Positions 8,403 through 17,118 of a stretch of 34,554 nucleotides of DNA are shown here, piece by piece; position 1 is the first letter of the stretch, and each line of letters starts with the position of its first letter. The translations under genes were made by a program, and so were the position numbers. The DNA is from an uncultured Bacteroidales bacterium (GTDB lineage: Bacteria > Bacteroidota > Bacteroidia > Bacteroidales > Bacteroidaceae). Below the pieces are notes generated by a model that had not been told where the DNA came from, did not search any database, and was given only the letters and a program-made list of their open reading frames with translations. Location of the stretch: NCBI GenBank assembly GCA_902801485.1, contig CADCIP010000034.1, positions 1 through 34,554 of the forward strand, in the 5' to 3' direction.

Positions 8403-8442
8403 AGAAAACCTTCCGGAGATAATTTCCAGAAGGTTTTCTTTT
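8403..8442. terminator. Bidirectional terminator between dnaB and yebC
   Basis: Perfect 11-bp stem AGAAAACCTTC (8403-8413) / GAAGGTTTTCT (8429-8439), with GGA/TCC pairing inside. T-rich sequence follows on the + strand, and the arm supplies T's on the - strand as well. It sits between convergent dnaB and yebC and can serve both. Confidence 0.85.
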
Positions 8443-8464
8443 TGTTATTGAGCATGGGATTAAA

Positions 8465-9208
8465 TTATTCTTCCTCAGGCTTCATGTTGGTGTAAACGGT
8501 CTGAACATCATCAAACTCCTCCAACTTCTCGACCATCTTGTTAATAGTCTCACGCTGCTCGGGTGTAACATCCTTTAGATCATTGGGGATATAAGTAAAC
8601 TCACCGCCGACTTCCTCAAAGCCGTCAGCTTCAAGTTTCTTCTGAATCTCATTGTAGCTGGTGGGTTCACCATAAATGGTGATGGTGGTAACATCCTTTT
8701 CTTCATCGTACTCCTCGTCGTATTCCTCTTCTACACCACAATCAATCATCTCGAGGATGAATTCATCCATATCCATATCGTCTTTCTTCTTGAAGGTGAA
8801 TACACATTTATGGTCAAACAGGAAAGCCAATGAACCTGTTGTACCCATGTTGCCGCTGAACTTATTGAAGACACTGCGGACATCAGCTACGGTACGGGTG
8901 GTGTTATCGGTTAGCGTATCAACAAAGACGGCTACTCCATGAGGACCGTATCCTTCGTAGGTAACAGACTTGTAGTCGCTCTGGTCTTTACCCATAGCGT
9001 TCTTGATAGCACGCTCGATATTATCCTTTGGCATATTCTCGCGTTTGCAGACAGCAATAATAGAACGCAATGCAGGATTGTTCTCTGGTTCTGGACCGGC
9101 TGCCTTTACAGCAATAGCAATCTGCTTGCCAAGTCGTGTAAATGTCTTGGCCATGTGGCCCCATCTCTTAAGCTTTGTAGCTTTACGGTATTCAAATGCT
9201 CTTCCCAT
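8465..9208 (-). CDS. YebC/PmpR family protein (DUF28)
   Basis: 247 aa, full length. Starts MGRAFEYRKATKLKRWGHMAKTF, an N-terminus common in Bacteroidetes members, and carries RSIIAVCKRENMPKDNIERAIKNA and TYEGYGPHGVAVFV, hallmarks of the family. Family members are described as DNA-binding regulators (PmpR) and, for some, as relieving ribosome stalling at proline stretches. An acidic repeat EEEYDEEYDEEKD near residue 160-170 is distinctive. Downstream of pheT by 41 nt on the same strand, so probably cotranscribed and linked to translation. Confidence 0.93.
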   Translation of the reverse strand: MGRAFEYRKATKLKRWGHMAKTFTRLGKQIAIAVKAAGPEPENNPALRSIIAVCKRENMPKDNIERAIKNAMGKDQSDYKSVTYEGYGPHGVAVFVDTLTDNTTRTVADVRSVFNKFSGNMGTTGSLAFLFDHKCVFTFKKKDDMDMDEFILEMIDCGVEEEYDEEYDEEKDVTTITIYGEPTSYNEIQKKLEADGFEEVGGEFTYIPNDLKDVTPEQRETINKMVEKLEEFDDVQTVYTNMKPEEE

Positions 9209-9249
9209 ATTATTTAATTCATTATATTTAATTCAAAAAATCATATCTC

Positions 9250-11757
9250 TTATCTAAGCTCTGCCTTCAGTTGAGTGGTAAGGTTGGTGATGAGCTTTTT
9301 CATGATGGCATCAATTTGCTTGTCGTTCAGGGTCTTCTCGTTATCTTGAAGGATAAAGTTGACAGCGTAGGACTTCTTTCCCTTGGGCAGTTTGTCACCT
9401 TCGTAAACATCAAAGAGTTTAACAGCCTTTAAGAGCTTCTTCTCAGTCTGATATGCAACCTTCTCGATCTGCTCAAACTCTATGCTCTCGTCAATCAATA
9501 AAGCCAAATCACGACTTACAGCAGGGAACTTACTGATTTCTGTGTAGGTAACTGCATGATTCTTGATGGTTTTCATGAGTTGCTTCCAACGCAGGTCAGC
9601 AAAATAAACAGGTGCAGAGATGCCAAAGTTCTTAAGAATCTTATGGCTGACAATACCCATCTCTATGAGTACCTTTCCGCTTCGGTTCTGAACCATAATG
9701 CTCTTGTCGTAAATGTCTGATGTGCCCGGTGCAAAAACAAGCAGGCCAAATGGAACACCTAGACGATTGATAACATTCATGACATACGCTTTGAGTTCGT
9801 AGAAAGAACTGCATTCGTCGGCATGAGCCCAACTGCCGCTGACATGCATACCAGTAACCCAAAGTCCAAGGTGGTAATCCTCAGAATATGCATCCAAGAC
9901 ATGTTTGATTACTTCTGGATCGCGACTGCTGCTGACACCGGGGATGATATCGGCACAACGCTTCTCTGCCTGGAATTTGTAGCAGTTTCCAAACTCGAAG
10001 AACTTAAGGTCAGCATTCCTGTAATTTGTATTACGTGCGATACTCTCCAAACCACCAAATAAAAGGGTCTGACGTAATGAATTCAAATCCTGGCTGAGTG
10101 GATTAAGTAGTTTAACCAGATTCTCACTCTTATAACTATTTAAACCGTTGTAATAAGCACCACGCTGCAAGCTGTTGTTCAGAATCTCGCGGAAACCGGC
10201 ACCTACCAACTGCTCACTAACAAGGTTCTGCAGTTTATGGCTCTTATCAGGGTCGCCTTTTACAGAAAGGCTACTCTTGAGGGTAGAAGGAATCTCGATA
10301 TTGTTGTAACCATAGATACGCAAGATATCTTCAACAACGTCGCAAGGACGCTGAACATCTACACGATAGGCAGGAACAACGAGTTCAAGACCTTCTGCAG
10401 TTTCACTCTGAATCTTCATCTCCAAGCTGGTAACAATGCTCTTAATGATTTCTTCAGGAATATGTTTGCCAATAAGTGCATCTACATAGCTATATTTCAG
10501 AGAAACGTTGAAGTCGGGTAGGGGATTGGGATATACATCCACAATCTGCATGCTTACCTTAGCACCAGCCAGTTCCTTGGCAAGGATTGCAGCCTGCTTC
10601 AGTGCATAAATCTGGCCGTTGGGGTCAATGCCGCGTTCAAAACGGAAACTGGCATCCGTGCTGAGGCCATGACGGCGGGCGCTCTTACGAATCCATGTAG
10701 GATTGAAATAAGCACTCTCTAAGAGAACATTTACAGTACTGTCGTATGTTCCACTTCCTTTGCCACCAAAAACACCTGCAATACACATCGGCTCTTGTGC
10801 ATTACAAATAGCCAGGTCTCGGTCTGAGAGTTTATGCTCTTCACCATCCAGTGTGATGAAGGGAGTACCCTCAGGCATTGTCTTAACAACAACCATCTGA
10901 CCAAGAATCATGTCGGCATCGAAACAGTGAAGAGGCTGACCATATGCCATCATAATGTAATTTGTAATATCAACAATATTATTGATAGGGCGGAGACCGA
11001 TAACGCGAAGTTTATTCTGTAACCATTCAGGACTTTCCTTTACCTGACAGCCTGTTAAAGAAACAGCGCAGTAACGAGGACAAGCTTCGGTGTTTTCTAC
11101 TTTGACACTAATGGGCAAGGTCTCGTCATCGACCACAAAGCCTTCACAAGAAGGACGTTTGAGCCTCGTATTATATCCGTTTTGAACGAGCCATGCATAA
11201 AGGTCTCTAGCCACTCCATAGTGACTGCAGGCATCTGCACGATTGGGAGTAATATCTACCTCTATGATATAATCACTTTCTATGTTGTAGTATTGGGCGG
11301 CTGGTGTTCCAACAACAGCATCATCGGGCAAAACAATAATACCGCTATGGTCTGTACCAATTCCAATCTCGTCTTCAGCACAAATCATGCCAAAACTCTC
11401 GACACCGCGTAGTTTGCTCCGTTTGATAGTAAAACATTCGTCACCGTCGTAGAGTTTAGTACCCACGACAGCTACAACAACTTTCTGACCGGCAGCAACA
11501 TTTGGAGCTCCGCAGACTATCTGCAAAGGCTCGCCCTGAGCGACATCAACTGTACAGATGTGCATGTGGTCGCTATTTGGATGAATTTCACAAGTAAGTA
11601 CTTTGCCGATCCAGAGTCCTTCCAGGCCTCCTTTTACACTTTGAACTTCTTCTACGCCATCTACCTCCAAACCGGCACTTGTAAGTGCATCTGCAACTTG
11701 TTGGGCAGTAAGGTCTGTCTCGACGTATTCACGAAGCCATTTATAAGATATATTCAT
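9250..11757 (-). CDS. pheT: Phenylalanine--tRNA ligase beta subunit
   Basis: 835 aa. Forms the alpha2beta2 enzyme with PheS (not in this window) and houses the editing site. Domains in order: N-terminal helix (MNISYKWLREYV), tRNA-binding OB fold (about 40-150), B3/B4 editing domain (about 215-390), B5, the catalytic-like core (about 490-700), and a C-terminal ferredoxin-like anticodon-binding domain (KFPAVSRDLALLIDE to the end). No truncation is seen. The promoter at 11788-11819 is immediately upstream, and yebC follows. Confidence 0.97.
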   Translation of the reverse strand: MNISYKWLREYVETDLTAQQVADALTSAGLEVDGVEEVQSVKGGLEGLWIGKVLTCEIHPNSDHMHICTVDVAQGEPLQIVCGAPNVAAGQKVVVAVVGTKLYDGDECFTIKRSKLRGVESFGMICAEDEIGIGTDHSGIIVLPDDAVVGTPAAQYYNIESDYIIEVDITPNRADACSHYGVARDLYAWLVQNGYNTRLKRPSCEGFVVDDETLPISVKVENTEACPRYCAVSLTGCQVKESPEWLQNKLRVIGLRPINNIVDITNYIMMAYGQPLHCFDADMILGQMVVVKTMPEGTPFITLDGEEHKLSDRDLAICNAQEPMCIAGVFGGKGSGTYDSTVNVLLESAYFNPTWIRKSARRHGLSTDASFRFERGIDPNGQIYALKQAAILAKELAGAKVSMQIVDVYPNPLPDFNVSLKYSYVDALIGKHIPEEIIKSIVTSLEMKIQSETAEGLELVVPAYRVDVQRPCDVVEDILRIYGYNNIEIPSTLKSSLSVKGDPDKSHKLQNLVSEQLVGAGFREILNNSLQRGAYYNGLNSYKSENLVKLLNPLSQDLNSLRQTLLFGGLESIARNTNYRNADLKFFEFGNCYKFQAEKRCADIIPGVSSSRDPEVIKHVLDAYSEDYHLGLWVTGMHVSGSWAHADECSSFYELKAYVMNVINRLGVPFGLLVFAPGTSDIYDKSIMVQNRSGKVLIEMGIVSHKILKNFGISAPVYFADLRWKQLMKTIKNHAVTYTEISKFPAVSRDLALLIDESIEFEQIEKVAYQTEKKLLKAVKLFDVYEGDKLPKGKKSYAVNFILQDNEKTLNDKQIDAIMKKLITNLTTQLKAELR

Positions 11758-11787
11758 TGTTTAAAATAAGAAATTTTTTTTGTGGTG

Positions 11788-11819
11788 CAAAATTACAAAT
11801 TAATCATCACACATCCAAA
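11788..11819 (-). promoter_or_regulatory. Promoter of pheT-yebC
   Basis: On the minus strand TTTG (complement of 11816-11819) is followed after 20 nt by TAATTTTG (complement of 11788-11795), fitting TTTG-N20-TAnnTTTG. It leaves a short leader of about 25 nt before the pheT ATG. Confidence 0.75.
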
Positions 11820-11845
11820 AGATAGTTTTAATTTCTGTAAGAAAA

Positions 11846-12502
11846 TTATTTTGTCATGGACCATCCAAGCTTTAAACCTTTATAATTTTCAAGTATAGAA
11901 GATGTTGTGGAATTACCAATCGGTGAATTGCTGATTGAAGTCATAATGGAAAGAATCTTGTTAGAATCGAATAGAAGATATAGCTCGTTTCCGTTCTTGC
12001 AAGCTGTACACTTAACAGTTCCAACACCAAGGGCACCTGTAATTGTCAGCTTATTGGCAGAAGCATCGAACTTGTATGTTCCCTGATATGTGCGACTCCC
12101 AAAAGAAAAAATGCAAGTATTATCCTTATTTAAAGTCAAAGCAGTCTTACCCTGGGTAAACCCAACACGAGACAAATAATCACCAAGTGTCTTTTCGATT
12201 TTATCAGAAGCTATATCTGACCCTATTTTTGCAAGAATATTCTCGCTCTCAAAAATTACCTTTGGAGATGAATATGTCCATGTTCCAATAATATTATCCT
12301 TAGTTATGGAATTACCATTCAGCAAGTAGGAAAGAATACGCCCCAAAAGGTCTGTAGTAGTCTGAGAGGTGTTACCAGACAATGCATGGTCGATCAGAGA
12401 AGATGCATCTGTTTTTGTATCTTTCTGATAATTATATGCTTTACAAGAAGAAAGCACAATGCAAAACAAAATAACTGAACAAATAGATAAATTCCTTTTC
12501 AT
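11846..12502 (-). CDS. Lipoprotein, DUF4923-like
   Basis: 218 aa from the ATG at 12502 (MKRNLSIC); the frame stays open to 12565, but that would overlap the upstream rluA-like gene and remove the signal from the N-terminus. The leader ends at lipobox LSSC (C20). The mature part has a helical region (ASSLIDHALSG... LLGRILSYLLNG) and a beta-rich part beginning IIGTWTYSSPKVIFES, with GTYKFDASANKLTITG, a lipocalin-like arrangement seen in the DUF4923 family. Thirteen nt after the pseudouridine synthase gene. Likely an envelope lipoprotein of unknown function. Confidence 0.82.
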   Translation of the reverse strand: MKRNLSICSVILFCIVLSSCKAYNYQKDTKTDASSLIDHALSGNTSQTTTDLLGRILSYLLNGNSITKDNIIGTWTYSSPKVIFESENILAKIGSDIASDKIEKTLGDYLSRVGFTQGKTALTLNKDNTCIFSFGSRTYQGTYKFDASANKLTITGALGVGTVKCTACKNGNELYLLFDSNKILSIMTSISNSPIGNSTTSSILENYKGLKLGWSMTK

Positions 12503-12515
12503 AATATGTGTTTTT

Positions 12516-13424
12516 TTAAATTGTTTCGAATAACTTCTTAAACGAAGTAGGAAAGGGGGTCTCAAATGTCAGAGGCTCACCAGTACGAGGATGATAGAAA
12601 TTCAGACGGTAGGCATGTAAAGCAAGCCTGCCTATTGGATTACGTCCATTTCCGTATTTTGTATCTCCGGCAACAGGAAAGCCAAGATCTTTCATGTGTA
12701 CTCGTATTTGGTTCTTACGGCCAGTTTCGAGTCGCATTTCAACTAGACTATAATCCTTATTTTTCTGCAATAAATGATAGTGTGTTATAGCTTCCTTACC
12801 GCCATTATCTGTTGGACTGCTATAAGTTATGAAGGCTTTGTTGTCTTTCAGCCAAGAATGAATGGTTCCACCTTCCTGTTCCATCTGTCCGCAGAGAACG
12901 GCTACATAACGACGATCATAAACTATATCGTGCCAATCATGCTCAAGAATTTGCTCCATTTCGATACTCTTAGCATATATCATCAAACCAGAAGTTTCTC
13001 TGTCCAAGCGATGAACCACATGAGCTGTACATTTAAAATGACGTTTTCTGAAATATTCATCTAGAATTGTTTTCACACAAAACTGATTAGGAGAAGAAGC
13101 CATACTGAGAATGCCCGGTTGTTTTTCTATTACGATAATGTCCTTATCTTCGTAAATAATCTTTATATACTTGTTTATGAGTTCTGTGCTACGTTTGTGT
13201 CTGGAGATTCTGACCATCTCGCCAACATTTAGCATATAGTTATATTGTGTAATAAGCTTACGGTCAACAGTTACTGCATGTCCTGTAAGCAAATTTTTTA
13301 CTCGATTCTTGCTTATGCCCGACATTTGTTTCAACATGAATTCCATCAGTTCCTGTGGTTCTCTGACAGGTAATTCAATGTATTTCTGTGCTGCGTATTC
13401 CGCTCCTGTTTTATTTCTGGTCAT
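12516..13424 (-). CDS. RluA-family RNA pseudouridine synthase
   Basis: 302 aa. An N-terminal S4-like RNA-binding domain (about 25-80, SGISKNRVKNLLTGHAVTVD) precedes the catalytic domain with motif HRLDRETSG; D141 is the expected nucleophile. Later motifs include TGRKNQIRVHMKDLGFPVAGD. Enzymes of this family isomerise uridine to pseudouridine in 23S rRNA or tRNA; the target position cannot be told from sequence alone. Downstream of the GH25 gene by 47 nt and upstream of the lipoprotein by 13 nt. Confidence 0.93.
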   Translation of the reverse strand: MTRNKTGAEYAAQKYIELPVREPQELMEFMLKQMSGISKNRVKNLLTGHAVTVDRKLITQYNYMLNVGEMVRISRHKRSTELINKYIKIIYEDKDIIVIEKQPGILSMASSPNQFCVKTILDEYFRKRHFKCTAHVVHRLDRETSGLMIYAKSIEMEQILEHDWHDIVYDRRYVAVLCGQMEQEGGTIHSWLKDNKAFITYSSPTDNGGKEAITHYHLLQKNKDYSLVEMRLETGRKNQIRVHMKDLGFPVAGDTKYGNGRNPIGRLALHAYRLNFYHPRTGEPLTFETPFPTSFKKLFETI

Positions 13425-13471
13425 TAAATATTGTAATCGTGATTATGTTTAGAAACTTCTCTTCTCTTTTA

Positions 13472-14377
13472 TCATTCGTCTATCTCCTCTTCCAGAATTT
13501 CTTCCTCTATATCTTGTATGGTAAATGCTTCTAGGTCTTTAACTGTTCCGTTAAATATATTGCAATCTACGAAACCTTTTATCCCTTCCACTTTCCCGCA
13601 ATCTGTATGTTGCCACATAACCCAATCGCCTTTATATTCAAGTTTATTAATATAATAATGTGCAATCCAGTAAGGATACTCATTAAAAACAGGATCGTTT
13701 AAAAAATCCTTCTTGAACTTGTAGCTTGTATATAAGATTGGCTTAACACCATATTTCTTCTCAACGATGTCCAGCCATTTTTTTACGTCTTTCTGAAGCT
13801 GTTGCTTTGTGAGTTTTCCCTTTTTCTCAATATCAAGAACCGGAGGTAAATCTCCAGGTACAAGATGAACCTGATGTAAATAGAAATTTGCCTGTGCAGT
13901 AGCATCTACACCAGGAATAAAAAAATGATAGGCACCACGGATGAAGTCATTCTCCTTTGCTTGAAAGAAATTGTCGTTAAAATCATCATCAAAGAGGTCG
14001 CTTCCTTCTGTCGCTTTAATAATGACGAAACGAACAGGGTCATTATTGAGTGATGCGTTCCTAAGTTTTTCCCATTTAATATTGTTTTGGTAATGACTGA
14101 TATCAATACCTCTAACGTTATATCCCTCTGGATATTCTGGTTCACCGTATATAGCTCTCCATCTAAAACTATACGGACTTACAAAAAAGTAATAAAAAAG
14201 ACCGATATATGCTACAGCAACCAGTATTATGCCAATCCAGATATAAACAGCATATTTACCAAAAACGGATTTCTTGTTTTTGTATCTTCTTCCACTTCCG
14301 CTTTTTGTTGACGATGAAGTCTGCCTTTTACTCGCTGCCCCACCTCTTGGCCTTCTGGGTTTATAACTGTTTGCCAA
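13472..14377 (-). CDS. Membrane-anchored GH25 lysozyme-like protein
   Basis: 301 aa. A basic, Ser/Arg-rich cytoplasmic tail (1-40), one transmembrane helix (about 43-66), then a GH25 domain from about residue 86. Catalytic motifs are GIDISHYQ (D92) and PPVLDIEKKG (D182, E184). GH25 enzymes cleave the MurNAc-GlcNAc bond of peptidoglycan; the anchor would place it on the periplasmic face. The acidic tail EEEILEEEIDE is notable. The start is TTG at 14377: no in-frame ATG lies upstream, and the next Met is near the C-terminus. The pfpA terminator directly precedes it and I see no separate promoter. Confidence 0.9.
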   Translation of the reverse strand: MANSYKPRRPRGGAASKRQTSSSTKSGSGRRYKNKKSVFGKYAVYIWIGIILVAVAYIGLFYYFFVSPYSFRWRAIYGEPEYPEGYNVRGIDISHYQNNIKWEKLRNASLNNDPVRFVIIKATEGSDLFDDDFNDNFFQAKENDFIRGAYHFFIPGVDATAQANFYLHQVHLVPGDLPPVLDIEKKGKLTKQQLQKDVKKWLDIVEKKYGVKPILYTSYKFKKDFLNDPVFNEYPYWIAHYYINKLEYKGDWVMWQHTDCGKVEGIKGFVDCNIFNGTVKDLEAFTIQDIEEEILEEEIDE

Positions 14378-14397
14378 TGTCTTTTTTATGTTAAAAC

Positions 14398-14430
14398 CCC
14401 CTCTCCTACTCTAAAATAGCAGAAGAGGGG
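14398..14430 (-). terminator. Terminator of pfpA
   Basis: Stem CCCCTCT / AGAGGGG (14398-14404 with 14424-14430), extended imperfectly inward by CT/AG pairs, with TTTT following on the minus strand. It lies in the 69-nt gap between pfpA and the GH25 gene. Confidence 0.7.
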
Positions 14431-14446
14431 ATTTATATCAGAATAA

Positions 14447-16093
14447 TTATTTCTGCTCCAAAGCAAGTGTTTTGGTGCATTGGTCGCATACCTCGGAGGG
14501 TCCCCAGTACTGGATAGGGCCTGGATATACGTAGCAGGTGTTCTTAGCCCATTCCTCACGCTTGCTGGCGAAGAACTTGAAGGGAGCACCATCCAATTCT
14601 ACAAGAGCCTTACGTATTACAGGCTTCATAGCACCGTTACGGCGTTCCATATTCATCATCATTGTGATGGGCACACCACCGGCAATCCATTCCTCAGCTG
14701 GAGCTGTTGTATTCTTGATGATAGACATATAGCCAGTCTTACCATTTGCTATTAAGCGGCTTGCATTGAAACCAAGGCTGTAACAGTAGTCGGCATCGTA
14801 GTTAGAAGGAGCTGCACAACGACCCTCATAGCCAAAGAAGTGATGCTGAGCGCTGAACTTGCCATTGTACTTGCCTTCTGCCTTCCATGCAGCCAACTTT
14901 GTCGCAACCATAGCAGAGAGCAGTTTTTCTGTCTCGATAAGAGAAACCTGAACATTACCATGGGGGTCGCGGTCCAGACAGAGCTGGCGCTCTACATCCT
15001 TGGGTAGGGACTCCAGAACAGCCAGATTCTCAGGAGCAATGTGGCTCTTTACAAATGCAACCTGCTCGTCCTTTGAAGCGAACTCGCGGCTCTCACCTGT
15101 AGCAGGATCTGTCAGTACCTCGTTCAACTCGGCAATCAGTTTCTTGATTGCGGGAATGAATTCAATCAGACCCTCAGGGATAAGAACAGTACCGAAGTTG
15201 TTACCATCAGCAGCACGGTCAGCAACAATCTTAGCCAGATATGTTACTACATCATCCAGAGACATCTCCTTTTGCTCTACTTCCTCAGAAATAAGACATG
15301 CATTTGGTTGAGTCTGTAATGCGCACTCCAAAGCAATATGAGAAGCAGAACGACCCATCAACTTGATGAAATGCCAGTATTTACGAGCGGAATTACAATC
15401 GCGCTGTATGTTTCCTATCAGTTCACTATAGGTCTTACATGCAGTATCAAAACCAAAACTGGTCTCTATCTGATCGTTCTTCAAGTCACCGTCAATGGTC
15501 TTGGGGCAACCAATAACCTGAACTCCATAGTTCTTAGCTGCGTAGTACTCGGCCAAAACACAAGCATTGGTATTAGAGTCGTCTCCACCAATAATGACCA
15601 AAGCTTTGATGCCAAGTTTACGCAGAATCTCAATACCACTTTCAAACTGACTTTCTTTCTCCAACTTTGTACGTCCAGAACCAATGATATCAAAACCACC
15701 AGTATTGCGATATTCGTCGATGAAAGCATCTGTAAATTCTACATACTTATGGTCAACCAAACCACCAGGTCCCATCAGGAAACCATACAACTTGCAGTTA
15801 GGATTGAGAGACTTCACTCCGTCATAAAGACCACTGATAACGTTGTGGCCGCCAGGAGCCTGACCACCACTAAGGATGATACCTACGTTGAATGGCTCCA
15901 GAGCCTTCTGTTCGCCAGCCTTAAAAGTAATAACTGGCATACCATAAGTATTGGGGAACATGGCCTTAATCTCATCCTGGTTACCTACACTCTGGGTGGC
16001 TGCACCCTCTACAGCTACTACAGGACCCTGCAGAGCCTTTGGAAGTTTGGGCTGATAGGCAGCACGAGCTACCTGCAATGCGCTTTTTTCCAT
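14447..16093 (-). CDS. pfpA: Diphosphate--fructose-6-phosphate 1-phosphotransferase
   Basis: 548 aa, the long PPi-dependent phosphofructokinase. It phosphorylates fructose-6-phosphate with pyrophosphate, reversibly, in glycolysis. Seen motifs: GIILSGGQAPGGHNVI, IIGGDDSNTNA (the Asp after GGD marks PPi use rather than ATP), GCPKTIDGDLKND with the catalytic TIDGD, MGRSASHIALECA and the substrate-binding HHFFGYEGR. Monocistronic: a terminator follows at 14398-14430 and a promoter-like element precedes it at 16149. Confidence 0.96.
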   Translation of the reverse strand: MEKSALQVARAAYQPKLPKALQGPVVAVEGAATQSVGNQDEIKAMFPNTYGMPVITFKAGEQKALEPFNVGIILSGGQAPGGHNVISGLYDGVKSLNPNCKLYGFLMGPGGLVDHKYVEFTDAFIDEYRNTGGFDIIGSGRTKLEKESQFESGIEILRKLGIKALVIIGGDDSNTNACVLAEYYAAKNYGVQVIGCPKTIDGDLKNDQIETSFGFDTACKTYSELIGNIQRDCNSARKYWHFIKLMGRSASHIALECALQTQPNACLISEEVEQKEMSLDDVVTYLAKIVADRAADGNNFGTVLIPEGLIEFIPAIKKLIAELNEVLTDPATGESREFASKDEQVAFVKSHIAPENLAVLESLPKDVERQLCLDRDPHGNVQVSLIETEKLLSAMVATKLAAWKAEGKYNGKFSAQHHFFGYEGRCAAPSNYDADYCYSLGFNASRLIANGKTGYMSIIKNTTAPAEEWIAGGVPITMMMNMERRNGAMKPVIRKALVELDGAPFKFFASKREEWAKNTCYVYPGPIQYWGPSEVCDQCTKTLALEQK

Positions 16094-16148
16094 AAATTGC
16101 TTAATCTTTCTTTAATGTTATTATATTATATATTCACTTTTCGCGACG

Positions 16149-16156
16149 CAAAATTA
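16149..16156 (-). promoter_or_regulatory. -7 element of pfpA promoter
   Basis: The minus-strand TAATTTTG fits TAnnTTTG and lies about 55 nt upstream of the pfpA ATG. The expected -33 position reads TTTCT, so the upstream half is weak. Confidence 0.55.
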
Positions 16157-16250
16157 CAAAAAGTAAAGCAAATAAAGAAAGAATGTGCAAAATTTCTCCA
16201 TTTTTATCAAAAATAAACATTTGTTTATTACTGGTTTGAAGAATTATTCA

Positions 16251-16258
16251 TATCTTTG
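16251..16258 (+). promoter_or_regulatory. -7 element of the 16292 operon
   Basis: TATCTTTG matches TAnnTTTG exactly, 33 nt before the ATG at 16292. No clear TTTG at 19-21 nt upstream. The element covers the TTG at 16256 that opens the reading frame, so that TTG cannot be the translation start. Confidence 0.6.
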
Positions 16259-16291
16259 CTTTTGATAGTCACCATTTTTATTTATCGTATT

Positions 16292-16558
16292 ATGAAAAGA
16301 AGAGAGATAAAGAAAGACATTAATGCATTGTGTGCTGATTTGTTCGCTGAGTGTGTAGCTTTGCTTCATTACAAGAACAAACCAGAAACAAAGGATGTGG
16401 AAAACGTTATGCTTACCATCCTAAAATTGCAGGATGATATGGTAAGCCGACTTTCACACGTAGAACCTGGCAGCACAAAACTTTACTTTAAGAAGTTACG
16501 TGAGGATTTGATGACTCGTACTGAAGAGATTGTTGAACAGATAAAAGCTTTAGCTTAA
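16292..16558 (+). CDS. Small helical hypothetical protein, 88 aa
   Basis: Begins MKRREIKKDINALCADLFAE and is predicted mostly alpha-helical and charged, ending EEIVEQIKALA. No signal peptide or membrane segment, so cytoplasmic. The ATG at 16292 was chosen over the TTG at 16256, which sits inside the promoter. The next gene follows after 8 nt, making this the first gene of the + strand envelope-related set. I do not recognise a named family. Confidence 0.8.
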   Translation: MKRREIKKDINALCADLFAECVALLHYKNKPETKDVENVMLTILKLQDDMVSRLSHVEPGSTKLYFKKLREDLMTRTEEIVEQIKALA

Positions 16559-16566
16559 AAGTAAGG

Positions 16567-17112
16567 ATGCTTCAAAGATTAAGCAAGAAAATATTGTTCG
16601 ACTGGTTGGGATTCTGTGAGAATATAACAGAACCCCTACCCGACAAGTGTGTCATAGCCTTAGCTCCGCATACCAGCAACTGGGATTTCATTATCGGAAA
16701 ACTATACACTACAGCTATCGGCGAGTCTAATCTGTTCTTAATGAAAAAAGAATGGTTTTTCTGGCCTCTGGGAATCCTTATGAGACGTATGGGTGGTATT
16801 CCTGTCCATAGGAATAAAAAAATGAAGATTACAGATGCTGTTGCCGAACAGGCCAAACAAGCCGATATATTCAGGGTTTGTGTAACTCCCGAGGGAACCC
16901 GTAAGGCCAATGCCGACTGGAAAAAAGGTTTCTACTACATAGCTTTAAAAGCTAATATCCCTATCCTACTTTATGGCTTGGATTTCAAGACTAAGTCTAT
17001 TGTCTGTACAAAAACCGTCGTCCCAAATGGCGATGTAGATACCCAACTTCAGGAAATAAAGGATTATTTTAGGGACTTTACTGGTAAACATCCCAAACAG
17101 TTTGCATTATAA
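16567..17112 (+). CDS. PlsC-like 1-acylglycerol-3-phosphate acyltransferase family protein
   Basis: 181 aa. Acyltransferase motif I is HTSNWD (H35, D40, the HX4D pair) and the phosphate-binding motif is TPEGTRK (E109-R112); MGGIPVHR supplies the middle motif. This short form without an N-terminal membrane helix is typical of Bacteroidetes members, which transfer acyl chains to a lysophospholipid or another glycerol or amino-acid acceptor. The exact acceptor is unknown. Eight nt after the small helical gene and 6 nt before the large secreted protein. Confidence 0.88.
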   Translation: MLQRLSKKILFDWLGFCENITEPLPDKCVIALAPHTSNWDFIIGKLYTTAIGESNLFLMKKEWFFWPLGILMRRMGGIPVHRNKKMKITDAVAEQAKQADIFRVCVTPEGTRKANADWKKGFYYIALKANIPILLYGLDFKTKSIVCTKTVVPNGDVDTQLQEIKDYFRDFTGKHPKQFAL

Positions 17113-17118
17113 ATCATA

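Noticed and set aside
15338-16216. 292-aa open frame on the plus strand
   Set aside because: Antisense to pfpA, which has all family motifs; it also runs through the pfpA promoter.
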